Positions 9,016 through 17,539 are shown, numbered from the stretch's first letter. The stretch: DNA of 64,000 bases from Micromonospora sonchi (GCF_014646235.1 NZ_BMNB01000025.1:1-64000), one strand, 5' to 3'. Notes: a model not told the origin generated them from the sequence alone. Numbers and translations are program-made.

Positions 9016-9678
9016 ATGGGCGCAGGTGATCAATGGACGGTGGTGACTGCGCTGGCCGACACCTCGCGCCGGACCCTGTACGACTACGTGCGCCGCCAGG
9101 GCGACCCGGTCAGCCGGGAGGAAGCCGCCGCCGCCTGCCACATGTCCCGCAGCCTGGCCGCCTTTCACCTGGACAAGCTGGTCGCCGCCGGCCTGCTGCG
9201 CGCGCGCTACCAGGCCCCACCCGGCCAGCCCCGCGGCCGGGGCCGGTCACCCAAGGTCTACCAGGCCGCCGACAACGGCCTGGCCATCACCATCCCCGAG
9301 CGCCGCTACGAACTCATCGCCGAGATCCTCGCGGATGCCGTCGTCGACGACCCCGCCAACGCCGACGACGCCGCACGCCGCCACGCTGAGCAACGGGGGC
9401 GCCTGCTCGGGTCCCAACTGCGGGGCACCGCCCTGCTCGACGTGCTCACCGGCCTCGGCTTCGAACCCGAGAGTGGGACGGCGACGGTGCTGCGCAACTG
9501 TCCGTTCCACGCGCTGGCAACCCGACAGACCGCGCTGGTGTGCGGGCTCAACCACGCCTTCCTCACCGGCCTCATCGACGGCCTGAACGTAACGCAGGTG
9601 CACGCGCGGCTGGCCCCACGCACCGGCGCCTGCTGCGTCGAACTTGATGATCGATCGATCTGCCCGTCCCATGGTTGA
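9016..9678 (+). CDS. HTH transcriptional regulator with conserved C-terminal cysteines
   Basis: A 220-residue protein. Residues 10-85 form a winged helix (TSRRTLYDYVRRQGDPVSREEAAAACHMSRSLAAFHLDKL is the recognisable region) followed by a basic wing with SPKVYQ. The C-terminal half carries cysteines in RNCPFHALA, LVCGLNH and ACCVEL, spaced C-x13-C-x29-CC, as in SufR-like and COG2345 regulators where such cysteines may hold an Fe-S cluster or metal. It may sense iron or redox state and control the divergent ferredoxin-reductase-like gene. No Shine-Dalgarno precedes the ATG and a -10-like hexamer lies 6 nt upstream, so the mRNA is probably leaderless. Fe-S binding is inferred, not seen. Confidence 0.8.
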   Translation: MGAGDQWTVVTALADTSRRTLYDYVRRQGDPVSREEAAAACHMSRSLAAFHLDKLVAAGLLRARYQAPPGQPRGRGRSPKVYQAADNGLAITIPERRYELIAEILADAVVDDPANADDAARRHAEQRGRLLGSQLRGTALLDVLTGLGFEPESGTATVLRNCPFHALATRQTALVCGLNHAFLTGLIDGLNVTQVHARLAPRTGACCVELDDRSICPSHG

Positions 9679-9737
9679 ACGCGAGCGCCTGCCGGGGTCG
9701 GGCACCCGGCGACCCAGGTTGAGGCCGTTGGCTGAGG

Positions 9738-9764
9738 TTTCCCGGCGGAGAGGGCTACGGGAAA
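9738..9764. terminator. hairpin between convergent genes
   Basis: TTTCCCG (9738-9744) and CGGGAAA (9758-9764) form a 7-bp perfect stem with a 13-nt loop between two genes that end toward each other. There is no T-run, as is usual for actinobacterial terminators, so the call rests on position and symmetry. Confidence 0.4.
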
Positions 9765-9770
9765 TCCGGC

Positions 9771-10856
9771 TCAGTTTCCGGCGGCTTCACCGGTCGACGC
9801 TGCCGCGTTCACGGGTCGAAGCCGGCTCATCCGGGCCGCCCCGGCGATCAGGCTCAGGCTGCCGATCAGCGCGAGCGCGATGACGCTGACCGCCAGCGGG
9901 TTGGCGATCTGGTTGGCCAGCGGATACAGGTAGTCGGCGGCGAACAGCACGCTGGCGGTGTCCGGGTCCGGGACCATGCTCAGCACGTTGTCCAGGGTGT
10001 TCACCCCGCAGGCGATGAGAGCCGGCAGGCCGAGCAGCAGGATCAGCCGCCGGATCGGCATTGGGGTCCGGGCGACCCGGTGAGCCATCCAGGTCATCCC
10101 CTGCCACACCACGATCAGCCCGATGGCGAACCCGGCGACCGCGCCAGCGAGCACCCCGCTCGGCTCGATCGGATAGGCGCTGACCGTCACGCCGGTCTGG
10201 TTGTCGTATCCGGACACACGCAACAGCACCCCGTCCTGGTACGCCCAGAACACCCCGTGCGGGCTGTGCACGCCGGCCTGACTGTCGACGCCGCCCTGGC
10301 TCAGGGCACCGGTCCGCCAGCCCGCACTCGTCAGGTGCTCGTAGGCATCGGCCAGGACGGTCGGTGTCTCGGTGACCTGCGCGTAGACCCGGCTCTGGCC
10401 CATCGGCGCCGGCCGCCCGCCGTCCCAGCCCTCCTCAGCGAAATCCTGGAACTCGCCATACGTCCGGTAGGCGTAGGCCATGTCGAGGAGGTCGTCGCCT
10501 GGGAGCTCAAGGGCGAACGAGGCCGGCCGGCCGACCAGATCGTCACTGAAGGCGGCAAGATCGGGCTCTTCGGGGTTGGCGAACGCCCAGACAGCCAGGG
10601 CGCCGGCCCCGCTGAGCACCACGGCCGCCCAGATCGCCACGAGGCCGGCCGCGAGCCGGCCGATCCAGGTGGGCGGCACGAACCGGTAGCGGAGACCGTT
10701 CACCAACAGATAGGCCGCCTCGCCGCGCGACGGCCGGACCTGCCCCGGCTCGGCCGCGTCGAGCAGAGTGGTGAGGATTTCCAGCCCGCGTTCGCGACGG
10801 TAGGAGCCGGGGTACGCACAGAGCAGACGGCGGTAGGAGCGCTCCAGGTCAGGCAT
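9771..10856 (-). CDS. multi-pass membrane protein, PadR-coupled
   Basis: A 361-residue protein. The N-terminus (YRRLLCAYPGSYRRERGLEIL) is the short cytoplasmic helix motif seen in many actinobacterial membrane proteins encoded next to PadR genes. One membrane segment follows near residue 65-85, then a large extracytoplasmic stretch (residues 90-230), then at least three further membrane segments. The ATG lies inside the last codons of the padR gene (8-bp overlap) with GGGGGAG upstream, so the pair is translationally coupled. A role in membrane stress or export is plausible from the PadR link, but no enzymatic motif is seen. Confidence 0.75.
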   Translation of the reverse strand: MPDLERSYRRLLCAYPGSYRRERGLEILTTLLDAAEPGQVRPSRGEAAYLLVNGLRYRFVPPTWIGRLAAGLVAIWAAVVLSGAGALAVWAFANPEEPDLAAFSDDLVGRPASFALELPGDDLLDMAYAYRTYGEFQDFAEEGWDGGRPAPMGQSRVYAQVTETPTVLADAYEHLTSAGWRTGALSQGGVDSQAGVHSPHGVFWAYQDGVLLRVSGYDNQTGVTVSAYPIEPSGVLAGAVAGFAIGLIVVWQGMTWMAHRVARTPMPIRRLILLLGLPALIACGVNTLDNVLSMVPDPDTASVLFAADYLYPLANQIANPLAVSVIALALIGSLSLIAGAARMSRLRPVNAAASTGEAAGN

Positions 10857-11193
10857 GCTGAACTCCCCCGATGAAGCCGAACGCCTCGCGCAGCCGGGAG
10901 GCGGCCACCTGGGAGTTCGACTGGAGTCGCTCCACCGCGGCTTCGAGCGCCGCCCGGCCGTCGTCGGACAGCACGTAGTAGCGGCGCAGCCGGCCACCCA
11001 CGGCCTCTTCCCGGTCGACGACGATCAGACCCTCCGTGCTGAGCCGGTCCAGCGCCGCGTACAGCGTCCCGGCCTTGAGCTTGACCCGCCCGCCGGACAA
11101 CTGCTCGACGGCCTGGATGATCCCGTAGCCGTGCAGCGGGGTGGCGCGCACCAGCGCGGTCAGGATGAAGAACGTCGGTTCCTGCATCATCAT
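10849..11193 (-). CDS. PadR family transcriptional regulator
   Basis: A 114-residue winged-helix repressor with the PadR pattern: TPLHGYGIIQAVEQLSGG in the recognition region, the KAGTLYAALDRL helix and the wing around RRYYVLSDDGR. PadR proteins repress their own operon until a ligand such as a phenolic or antimicrobial compound binds. It heads a two-gene operon with the overlapping membrane protein gene. Three ATG codons stand in a row at the start; the first is used here. An inverted repeat, CGAT-n5-ATCG, lies about 10 bp upstream and could be an autoregulatory site, although it is short. Confidence 0.88.
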   Translation of the reverse strand: MMMQEPTFFILTALVRATPLHGYGIIQAVEQLSGGRVKLKAGTLYAALDRLSTEGLIVVDREEAVGGRLRRYYVLSDDGRAALEAAVERLQSNSQVAASRLREAFGFIGGVQHA

Positions 11194-11340
11194 GGCCTAC
11201 ACGATAGACCATCGCTATATACAGTCGATCTGGATATGGACTGGCGACTGGGCCTGCCCGGCCCGCCCGCCGCCGCGGCACAGGGCGCACCGTCGTTTCC
11301 GTGTCCCGCTCGGTCAAGCCCGTCCCGGCGCCACCCGGCA

Positions 11341-12021
11341 TCAATCAGAAGTGGGGCTGGTGCGGTGGCGTGGGGTTACCAGGCCGGATTCGTAGGCGAG
11401 GACCACGAGTTGGGCACGATCCCGGGCATTGAGCTTGGCCATGGCCCGGTTGATGTGGGTCTTGGCGGTCAGTGGGCTGATCACCATGCGTTCAGCGACC
11501 TGGTCGTTGGACAGGCCCTGCGCGACCAGGGCGACGGTCTCGCGTTCACGATTGGTCAGCCCCTTCAACCCCTCGCCGACGCGGGTGTGGAACGGCTCGC
11601 TGACGTACCGACTGATCAGGTTGCGGGTGATCGACGGCGCGAGCAGGGCGTCGCCCCGCGCGGCGACGCGAACGGCGTGCAGGAAGTCTTCGGGCACGAT
11701 GTCTTTCACCAGGAACCCGGCGGCCCCGGCGCGCAGGGCGTTGAACACGTACTCGTCCAAGCCGTAATTGGTCAGGATGACGACGTGCACCCGGGCCAGG
11801 GCCGGGTCGGCGGCGATGCGCCGGGTCGCCTCGATGCCATCCATGATCGGCATCTGAATGTCGATGAGCGCGACGTCCGGCAGGTGTTCCCTGGCCAGCG
11901 CCAGGCCCTCCTTCCCGTCGGCGGCCTCGGCCACCACCTCGATGTCATCTTCAACGTCGAGGAGCGCGCGGAAGCCGCTGCGAAGCAGCGGCTGGTCGTC
12001 GACCAGCAGGACACGGATCAT
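11341..12021 (-). CDS. NarL/LuxR-type response regulator
   Basis: A 226-residue response regulator. The receiver domain has the acidic pair D8-D9, the phospho-accepting D54 (ALIDIQMP) and the conserved Lys in GFLVKDI; residues 157-215 are a LuxR-type HTH (LTNRERETVALVAQGLSNDQVAERM). It overlaps the upstream histidine kinase gene by 4 bp (ATGA), so the two form a cognate two-component system. The divergent DUF6223 gene upstream of the kinase is a candidate target. Confidence 0.93.
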   Translation of the reverse strand: MIRVLLVDDQPLLRSGFRALLDVEDDIEVVAEAADGKEGLALAREHLPDVALIDIQMPIMDGIEATRRIAADPALARVHVVILTNYGLDEYVFNALRAGAAGFLVKDIVPEDFLHAVRVAARGDALLAPSITRNLISRYVSEPFHTRVGEGLKGLTNRERETVALVAQGLSNDQVAERMVISPLTAKTHINRAMAKLNARDRAQLVVLAYESGLVTPRHRTSPTSD

Positions 12022-13145
12022 GGCATTCGGCCCACGGGGAGTTCGGCCTGGACGGTGAAGCCGCCCTCGCCGCGCGGCTCCGCGCGCAAGCGACCGCCGA
12101 GGGCGTTGACCCGCTCACGCATTCCGAGCAGACCGACGCCGGGCATCGCCACGGTGTCCGGCGTGGCCTTCCCGTCATCGTCGACTCGGATCGCGAGGGC
12201 GTCCGGACGGTAGTCGATCCGGACCGAAGCCGTAGCGGCGGCGGCGTGACGGGCGATGTTGGTGAGCGACTCCTGAACGATCCGGTAGGCGGTCCGGTCC
12301 ACCGGGGCCGACACGTCGTATCGCTGCCCTTCGATCATCAGCGTCGCGGTCAGGCCAGTCGCACAGGCCCGTTCCACCAGTTCCGGAAGATGGTCGAGCC
12401 CCTGCGGCGGGGGCTTGCCGTCGTCGTCGCGCAGCGCTCCCAGCGTCGCTCGCAGCTCACGGGTCGCGTCACGACCGGCCTCCCGGATCACCAGCAGGGC
12501 CTCGGGCACCTGCTCGCCCCGCTTGCGGGCCAGGTGGACGGCGACTTCGGCCTGCACCTTGATGATCGAGATGTGGTGGGTGAGCGTATCGTGCAACTCC
12601 CGCGCGATGTGCAGCCGCTCCTCGTTGGCGCGGCGGCGCGCGGTCTCCTCCCGGGTGCGCTCGGCTTCGTCCGCCCGCCGCTCGGCCTGCCGCAGCGCTT
12701 CGCCGGCGGCGCCGGCGGCGATCAGCCAGGCCAGCTCGAGGGCACCGCGAGCGTGAGCGAACGCCTCACCCGTGTCGCGCAGGGCGGCCAGAGCCGCGAA
12801 CAGGAGGGCGGCCAGCATGGTCACGCTCACCGCTGCCGTGATGGCACGGTGTCCCGCCCGCATGGCGGCGTACACCGCGAACAGGTAGGCGACGGCAGGC
12901 ACATCAAGACCGACCACCTGGTAACCCACCGTGCACAGCCCGGTGACGGCCAGGACGGCCACCGGAGCGCGGCGGCGCGCGGCCAGCGCCAGGCCGCTGG
13001 CCGCCAGCAGCGCGTAGCCGAGCAGGTCGAGGTCTCCTGCGGGGTGTTGCTTGGACAATCCGGTGGCCAGCAGAGCGGCCGTCACGCCGGTGGCGATCCC
13101 CCAGTCTCTGACACCGGCCGGGATACCGAACCGTCCTTCGTCCAT
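12018..13145 (-). CDS. sensor histidine kinase (HisKA_3 type)
   Basis: A 375-residue membrane kinase. Five or so hydrophobic segments fill residues 15-150, with only short loops outside, so the signal is probably sensed in the membrane. A coiled-coil (residues 150-177) leads to the HisKA_3 dimerisation helix with the phospho-acceptor His185 (ARELHDTLTHH). The ATPase part follows, with RIVQESLTNIARHA as the N-box and VGLLGMRERV as the G-box. It is coupled to the response regulator by a 4-bp overlap. The signal is not evident; in related loci similar kinases respond to envelope stress. Confidence 0.92.
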   Translation of the reverse strand: MDEGRFGIPAGVRDWGIATGVTAALLATGLSKQHPAGDLDLLGYALLAASGLALAARRRAPVAVLAVTGLCTVGYQVVGLDVPAVAYLFAVYAAMRAGHRAITAAVSVTMLAALLFAALAALRDTGEAFAHARGALELAWLIAAGAAGEALRQAERRADEAERTREETARRRANEERLHIARELHDTLTHHISIIKVQAEVAVHLARKRGEQVPEALLVIREAGRDATRELRATLGALRDDDGKPPPQGLDHLPELVERACATGLTATLMIEGQRYDVSAPVDRTAYRIVQESLTNIARHAAAATASVRIDYRPDALAIRVDDDGKATPDTVAMPGVGLLGMRERVNALGGRLRAEPRGEGGFTVQAELPVGRMP

Positions 13146-13258
13146 GCGCGCACCCTAACCAAACCGTCGCCATGGGCGAGTCCCGCTCGCGGATGATCGG
13201 CTTCCTACCGCACCCGCGGTACCTCGCGGCGGCTCCTACGGCCGTCACAGCAGCGGGT

Positions 13259-13298
13259 TACGCCTCCGGCGGTAGCTCGGTACGCCCCCGGCGGCAGC
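13259..13298 (+). repeat. two imperfect direct repeats, 22-bp period
   Basis: TACGCCTCCGGCGGTAGC (13259-13276) and TACGCCCCCGGCGGCAGC (13281-13298) differ at two positions and start 22 bp apart, two helical turns. They lie in the divergent region between the histidine kinase gene and the DUF6223 gene and could be paired binding sites for the adjacent response regulator, which is an inference from spacing. Confidence 0.4.
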
Positions 13299-13311
13299 GC
13301 AAAGTGCCTGC

Positions 13312-13344
13312 GTCCGCTGGACGACTGGCGGCGAACCAGCGGAC
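13312..13344. promoter_or_regulatory. 9-bp inverted repeat upstream of the DUF6223 gene
   Basis: GTCCGCTGG (13312-13320) and CCAGCGGAC (13336-13344) are perfect inverted copies separated by 15 bp and end 41 bp before the ATG at 13386. The element could be a dimer-binding operator or, if transcribed, a leader hairpin. Its target regulator is not known; the response regulator encoded next door is the first candidate. Confidence 0.45.
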
Positions 13345-13385
13345 ATGATCAAGCGAAGTCCAATCGCAAGGAGAAGGAGCACCTC

Positions 13386-13802
13386 ATGTCCGTTCGTCGC
13401 CTACTCGCCGCCGCCGCAGCCGGACTGCTCGGAGTTCTCGGGCTCGCCGCCCCGGCAGCCGCGCACATGCTGGTCCAGCCGGCCGACGTCAGTGCTTACA
13501 CCATGACGGCCGGGCGTTTCTGGTCCCTGGTCGCCGTGCTGCTCGGGCTGGCCGGTGTGCTCATCGGCGGGGTGACTCTGGCTCGCTCCCCTCGTACGGG
13601 CGGCGGGAGAAGGGGGGCCATCATGGCCCTGCTGGCCGGGCTGACCTGCACGATCATCGGCGGGTTGGTGGTGGCTGCCGCCAACGGTGGCCCCGGCACC
13701 GGCTACGGAATAGTAGGAGGTTTCCTGGACCTGGTGATTGGAGCGATCGCCATGGTCCTCGGCGGGCTGGCCCTGGCCCGCTCCCGCCGCAACGTCTCAT
13801 GA
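13386..13802 (+). CDS. DUF6223-type small membrane protein
   Basis: A 138-residue protein with a Sec signal peptide (residues 1-27, ending APAAAHM) and three further hydrophobic segments with the motif GGPGTGYGIVGGFLDLV before the last one. The pattern fits the DUF6223 family of actinobacteria, whose function is unknown. AAGGAG precedes the ATG. It is divergent from the two-component system and may be its output. Family naming is from memory of the pattern. Confidence 0.72.
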   Translation: MSVRRLLAAAAAGLLGVLGLAAPAAAHMLVQPADVSAYTMTAGRFWSLVAVLLGLAGVLIGGVTLARSPRTGGGRRGAIMALLAGLTCTIIGGLVVAAANGGPGTGYGIVGGFLDLVIGAIAMVLGGLALARSRRNVS

Positions 13803-13902
13803 GCTGACCGCATCGAATCCGATTCGTAGCAAACGGGGCCCGAGGTTGCGATCGGGGCATTGGTCCCGTTTCCACCAACAGATCGACCGAGTTGGTGAAA
13901 CG

Positions 13903-14274
13903 ATGGTGGGCGTGAGAACCGCAAAATCTGCTACGCCTGCTATCTCGCCGCTCTCCGGCGAGCCGATCAAACGTGCCGATGCGGAGCGGCTCGCGGGAGT
14001 GCTGAAGGCATTCGCCGACCCGGCCCGACTCCGGCTGCTCAGTCTGATCCAGTCCGCTCCGAACGGCGAGGCGTCCGTCAGTGACCTCACCGCGCCGCTT
14101 GGTCTCTCCCAGCCGACCGTGAGTCATCACCTTCGGATCCTCACCGAGGCCGGCCTGCTCGAACGCGAGAAGCGCGGCGTCTGGGCGTACTACCGCCTGG
14201 TGCCGTCCGCGATCGCAGCGATCGCCGAGCTGTTGACGCCGCCCCGCAAACGGGCGACGAAGCGGGCACGCTGA
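13903..14274 (+). CDS. ArsR family transcriptional regulator
   Basis: A 123-residue winged-helix protein with the ArsR pattern: LAGVLKAFADPARLRLLSLI, the recognition helix LSQPTVSHHLRILTEAGLL and the wing REKRGVWAYYRLV. The metal-site motif CxC that usually sits in the helix before the recognition helix is replaced by SVSDL, so classical As(III)/Cd(II) sensing at that site is lost; it may sense another ligand or use other residues. A GTG at 13912 is an alternative start. No arsenic or metal transport gene is adjacent, so its target is unclear. Confidence 0.85.
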   Translation: MVGVRTAKSATPAISPLSGEPIKRADAERLAGVLKAFADPARLRLLSLIQSAPNGEASVSDLTAPLGLSQPTVSHHLRILTEAGLLEREKRGVWAYYRLVPSAIAAIAELLTPPRKRATKRAR

Positions 14275-14366
14275 GCGGCGCTGTCGAGGACCGCGCCGTC
14301 GTAGCAGGGCTGGCAGGATGGTCCCGCCCCTCGCCTCGTGCGTCATCCCGCGCGCCGGCGACGTGA

Positions 14367-14425
14367 AGCAGGTTGGCTGAGCCGGCGCCGTCCCCCGTGG
14401 CGGCGCAGGCTCAGCCCAACCTGCT
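14367..14425. terminator. long two-part hairpin between convergent arsR and ltrA-like genes
   Basis: The outer arms AGCAGGTTGGCTGAGCC (14367-14383) and GGCTCAGCCCAACCTGCT (14408-14425) pair with one bulged base, and an inner stem GCGCCG/CGGCGC closes the loop. The resulting hairpin is very stable and sits between genes that converge, as expected for a bidirectional terminator. There is no T-run on either side. Confidence 0.65.
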
Positions 14426-14463
14426 CGGGTCCAGGCAGCGGCGCGTGACCGTCTCAGCGCTGC

Positions 14464-15753
14464 TCAGGACGCGCTCGGACCGGAAGGATCCGGGCGGGTG
14501 GCTGGCGGCCCCAGGAGGGCGACCTCGCGTAGCCGGCGGCGCTGCCCGCCCGCTACCGCGACCTCGACGATGATCAGCGTGAGGCAGATCGCGGTGAGGG
14601 TGGTCAGCACCCCCAGCGCCGGCATCGATCTGATGATCGGGGCCAGCCCGACGAGCAACCCCACGGCGGCCAGCCGGGGCGAGACGATCGTGGCCACCAG
14701 TCGCGTCACTCGCAACTGGAAGCCGACCTGGGCGAGCAGAAAGAGCACAACGCCGCCGTAGAGGGTGTAGAGGGTGACGCCGGGCAACGGCGTTTCCGGA
14801 CGGTAGCTCTCAGGTGACCCGTAGCCCAGCTCCTTCTTCAGCCCGAGGGAGAGGATGATGATGCCGACGATCATCGGCAGGTGCAGAAAGGTGTAGGCGT
14901 CTCGGGCGAGCTGGGGCCGATGTTCGGGCGGGCAGCGCTGCAGAGACTGCTCACCGGCAATCGCCACGACGTCGAAGTAGATCCAGGCAAGGGCCGCGGT
15001 GAGGGCGACGCCGAGCAGGGCGGAGAACAGCAGCGGCCAGGACGCGGGAAGGCGGGAACCGGCCAGACCGACCGAGATGATCGATTCGCCGAGGGCAATG
15101 ACGATGATCAGCGAGTGTCGTTCCGCCCAGTGCACGGGGGAGAAGATTCGTCGTTGGGGTAGTGGCAGACCGATTCCGACCAGGTAGTCGATCACGACGG
15201 CGAGGACCCAGAGCCCGATCTGGGCGAGGCTGATCTGCTCGGGACGATCGAAGATCCGCTGCGGTACGAACGCGGCGGCGAGGATGAGACCGGGCCCGGC
15301 GAGCGCTGACGCCCCGAGCCCCACCACCGGAAGGCCTCGCACCGCCGGCAGGCTGTACCAGCGCAACGCCAGCAGCAGCACTCGCACGACGAGGTAGCAC
15401 ACAGCGAACACCGACGGCCCGTTCAAGCCGCCGGAGCGGTCGGTGAACGCCTCGGGGGCAGCCACCGCGAGCAGGAACAGCACTGCCATCAACGTGAGGA
15501 AGCCGACCTGCACCACGCCGAGATCGACCCGCACCCGGGTGGTGAGCCAGGCGGAGATCGACCAGGCAGACCAGAGCACGGCCAGCACGAGCACCCCGTG
15601 TACCACACCTTCGCCGGTGAAGTCGTTGGCCATCAGGGTCGTGACCTGGATGAACGCGAAGACGAAGACCAGGTCGAAGATGAGTTCGGTGGTGGAGACG
15701 CGGGTGCCTTCCGCTACTCGCCACACCCCTCGCGGCATCCGGTCCGGTTGCAT
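14464..15753 (-). CDS. low temperature requirement protein A (LtrA) family membrane protein
   Basis: A 429-residue protein with about eleven hydrophobic segments. The N-terminal VSTTELIFDLVFVFAFIQ motif and WAERHSLIIVIALGESII block are diagnostic for the LtrA family (named after a Listeria gene needed for growth in the cold; the biochemical role is unknown). ATG 15753 is chosen because AGG lies 8 nt upstream; the frame is open further upstream into the region of the divergent cupin gene, but that extension has no membrane character. The gene is monocistronic and separated from arsR by a strong hairpin. Confidence 0.87.
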   Translation of the reverse strand: MQPDRMPRGVWRVAEGTRVSTTELIFDLVFVFAFIQVTTLMANDFTGEGVVHGVLVLAVLWSAWSISAWLTTRVRVDLGVVQVGFLTLMAVLFLLAVAAPEAFTDRSGGLNGPSVFAVCYLVVRVLLLALRWYSLPAVRGLPVVGLGASALAGPGLILAAAFVPQRIFDRPEQISLAQIGLWVLAVVIDYLVGIGLPLPQRRIFSPVHWAERHSLIIVIALGESIISVGLAGSRLPASWPLLFSALLGVALTAALAWIYFDVVAIAGEQSLQRCPPEHRPQLARDAYTFLHLPMIVGIIILSLGLKKELGYGSPESYRPETPLPGVTLYTLYGGVVLFLLAQVGFQLRVTRLVATIVSPRLAAVGLLVGLAPIIRSMPALGVLTTLTAICLTLIIVEVAVAGGQRRRLREVALLGPPATRPDPSGPSAS

Positions 15754-15945
15754 TGGATCTACCTGCCTCGGCACATGGCCAGTCTGGCAAGCAGCGCGCC
15801 CGCCACACGACGTTTTCCGCGACGGGCGCACCTGGCGGCGCACCCGATCCGGGCCGGCTGGTCGACGAGTACCAACTGCCCGACTCGGCAACGCCGCGTC
15901 CGGTTGCCGCCAGACGCAACCGCTTCGGCGAACCAGACTCAGCCC

Positions 15946-16311
15946 GTGTCGAACACGAATCCAGGTACGACCAGCGGCCCAGTAGGGTTTGAGCACTGGT
16001 ACGACTTCATCGAGGGCGGGCCAGTGCACCGAGCGCTGCTGCCGTTTCCTTCGGCTGCGCCCGCCCCGTTCGAAGTCGCTCGCTGGTCAGTTGCCCCGAA
16101 GACGTCCAACGACCTTGATGTGCACCGGTCGCGCGAGGTGTGGATCATCGTTTCCGGATCCGGCACCTTGACGTGGGGGGCGAACCAGACGGCAGTTCTG
16201 CGCGCCGGGGACATTGCGGCGTTCGAGAGCAAGGTGCCGCACCAGATTCACAACGACGGACCGGATCCGCTCCTCGCCATCTCCCTCTACTGGCTGCAAG
16301 AAGGCGATTGA
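15946..16311 (+). CDS. cupin domain protein
   Basis: A 121-residue single cupin barrel. The first half of the barrel carries NDLDVHRSREVWIIVSGSGTLTWG, close to the cupin motif 1 (HxHxxxE pattern, here H-x-S-x-E), and the second half PHQIHNDGPDPLLAISLYW contains a motif 2 histidine. It probably binds a metal and may be an isomerase, dioxygenase or sugar-binding protein. The GTG at 15946 is the first plausible start after the divergent ltrA-like gene; no strong Shine-Dalgarno is seen. Confidence 0.75.
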   Translation: MSNTNPGTTSGPVGFEHWYDFIEGGPVHRALLPFPSAAPAPFEVARWSVAPKTSNDLDVHRSREVWIIVSGSGTLTWGANQTAVLRAGDIAAFESKVPHQIHNDGPDPLLAISLYWLQEGD

Positions 16312-16461
16312 CGCGCGTCCGGGGGTAAGCGTTCGCTGGAGAACTCGTGCCACGGGCGACGGCGCGTCCCTCGCCACCGCTGTGTCGGGGCTGTGCCCGG
16401 CCGATGATTCTGGGACGCTGAGCTACCTACCGTCACCACCAGGCTCGAAGGGAAAACCACG

Positions 16462-17076
16462 ATGGCAAAAATCATCTCCACGCTGTTCATCTCGGCCGAC
16501 GGTGTGGCCGAGATCGACCCCGAATGGCACTTTCCGTACTTCGACGAGAACATGGGACGCGCCGTCGGCGAGGACTACGACACCGCTGACGTGCTGCTCA
16601 TCGGCCGCGAGACCTACGAGAGTTTCGCCGGGGCCTGGCCCGGGCGCGAGGCCGCGGGTGGGGACGACGCGCCGTTCGCCAAGCAACTCGGAGACGTACG
16701 CAAGGTGGTCGTCTCGCGCCAGCCGTTGGAGTTCTCCTGGCGCAACTCCGAGCTGATCAAGGGCGATCTCCTCGATGCTGTCACCTCGCTCAAGGCCGAT
16801 GCCGGCATCCGGGGCATCCTCATCCCCGGATCGATCTCCGTGGTGCAGCAACTGCTCGCCGCCGGGCTGATCGATGAGCTGCGCCTACTGGTGCATCCCG
16901 TGGCGGCGCGTAAGGGCCGCAAGCTGTTCGACGACGGCGACTCGCCGTACCACCTGAAAGTGACCGCGACGGAGGCGTTTCCGACGGGCGTGATCCGCGT
17001 GATCTACTCGCCGACGGAGGCACCCACCAAGGCCGGCTACGACGAGGTCAAGGACCACGTACCCGGCGAGAAGTAG
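16462..17076 (+). CDS. dihydrofolate reductase family protein (RibD C-terminal domain)
   Basis: A 204-residue stand-alone RibD C-terminal/DHFR-like fold. Family marks are the start KIISTLFISADGV, the strand DVLLIGRETYESF, the nucleotide-binding IPGSISVVQQLLAAGLIDELRL and the LLVHPVAARKGRKLF strand. Proteins of this type are NAD(P)H-dependent reductases of unknown substrate, not true DHFR. AAGGGAAA lies upstream of the ATG. A second, more distant member is at 47594. Confidence 0.88.
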   Translation: MAKIISTLFISADGVAEIDPEWHFPYFDENMGRAVGEDYDTADVLLIGRETYESFAGAWPGREAAGGDDAPFAKQLGDVRKVVVSRQPLEFSWRNSELIKGDLLDAVTSLKADAGIRGILIPGSISVVQQLLAAGLIDELRLLVHPVAARKGRKLFDDGDSPYHLKVTATEAFPTGVIRVIYSPTEAPTKAGYDEVKDHVPGEK

Positions 17077-17149
17077 TGGCCTTCTCGCACGGATCGCCGC
17101 AGCCGCGGACCGGCGTCCGGAATGACGGGATAGCGCTTGGCGGTGGAGG

Positions 17150-17452
17150 TCAGGAGCAGTCCCGGCAGACCTCCCGGCGGTCGGGCTGTGCGACGAGCTG
17201 ACTGCGGTGGTGCACCAGGAAGCAGCGCGGGCATCGAAACTCGTCCGGCTGCATCGGTACGACAGCCACGGTCAACTCCTCGCCGGAGAGGTCCGCGCCG
17301 GGCAACTCGAAGCTCTCGGCAGCCTCGGCCTCGTCGAGGTCGAGGCTCGCTGCCTGCGACGCCGCGCCGCGCGCCTTGAGTTCCTCCAGGCTGTCGTCTT
17401 CGACCTCGACAGCGGGTCGGCGCGGTGCGTCGTAATCGGTTGGCTTGCTCAT
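17150..17452 (-). CDS. DUF4193 family protein
   Basis: A 100-residue acidic protein matching the actinobacterial DUF4193 family almost end to end: TDYDAPRR at the N-terminus, DSLEELKARG, the ELPGADLSGEELTV block near residue 50 and a C-terminal zinc-ribbon CPRC...CRDC. The family is conserved, often near core genes, and of unknown function; the paired cysteines suggest zinc binding. It converges on the DHFR-like gene. Confidence 0.9.
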   Translation of the reverse strand: MSKPTDYDAPRRPAVEVEDDSLEELKARGAASQAASLDLDEAEAAESFELPGADLSGEELTVAVVPMQPDEFRCPRCFLVHHRSQLVAQPDRREVCRDCS

Positions 17453-17539
17453 CGTGACGGCCTCTCCCGCTTATGTGTTTGCACGACCGTAGACCGCGGG
17501 GGGCGTGTCGTGTTGCTCGAAAGAGCAGTGGATGAACCT

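Noticed and set aside
11200..11235. A PadR operator in front of the PadR gene
   Set aside because: CGAT-n5-ATCG is only 4 bp per arm and does not match the usual ATGT-n8-ACAT form; mentioned in the gene entry but not listed as a site.
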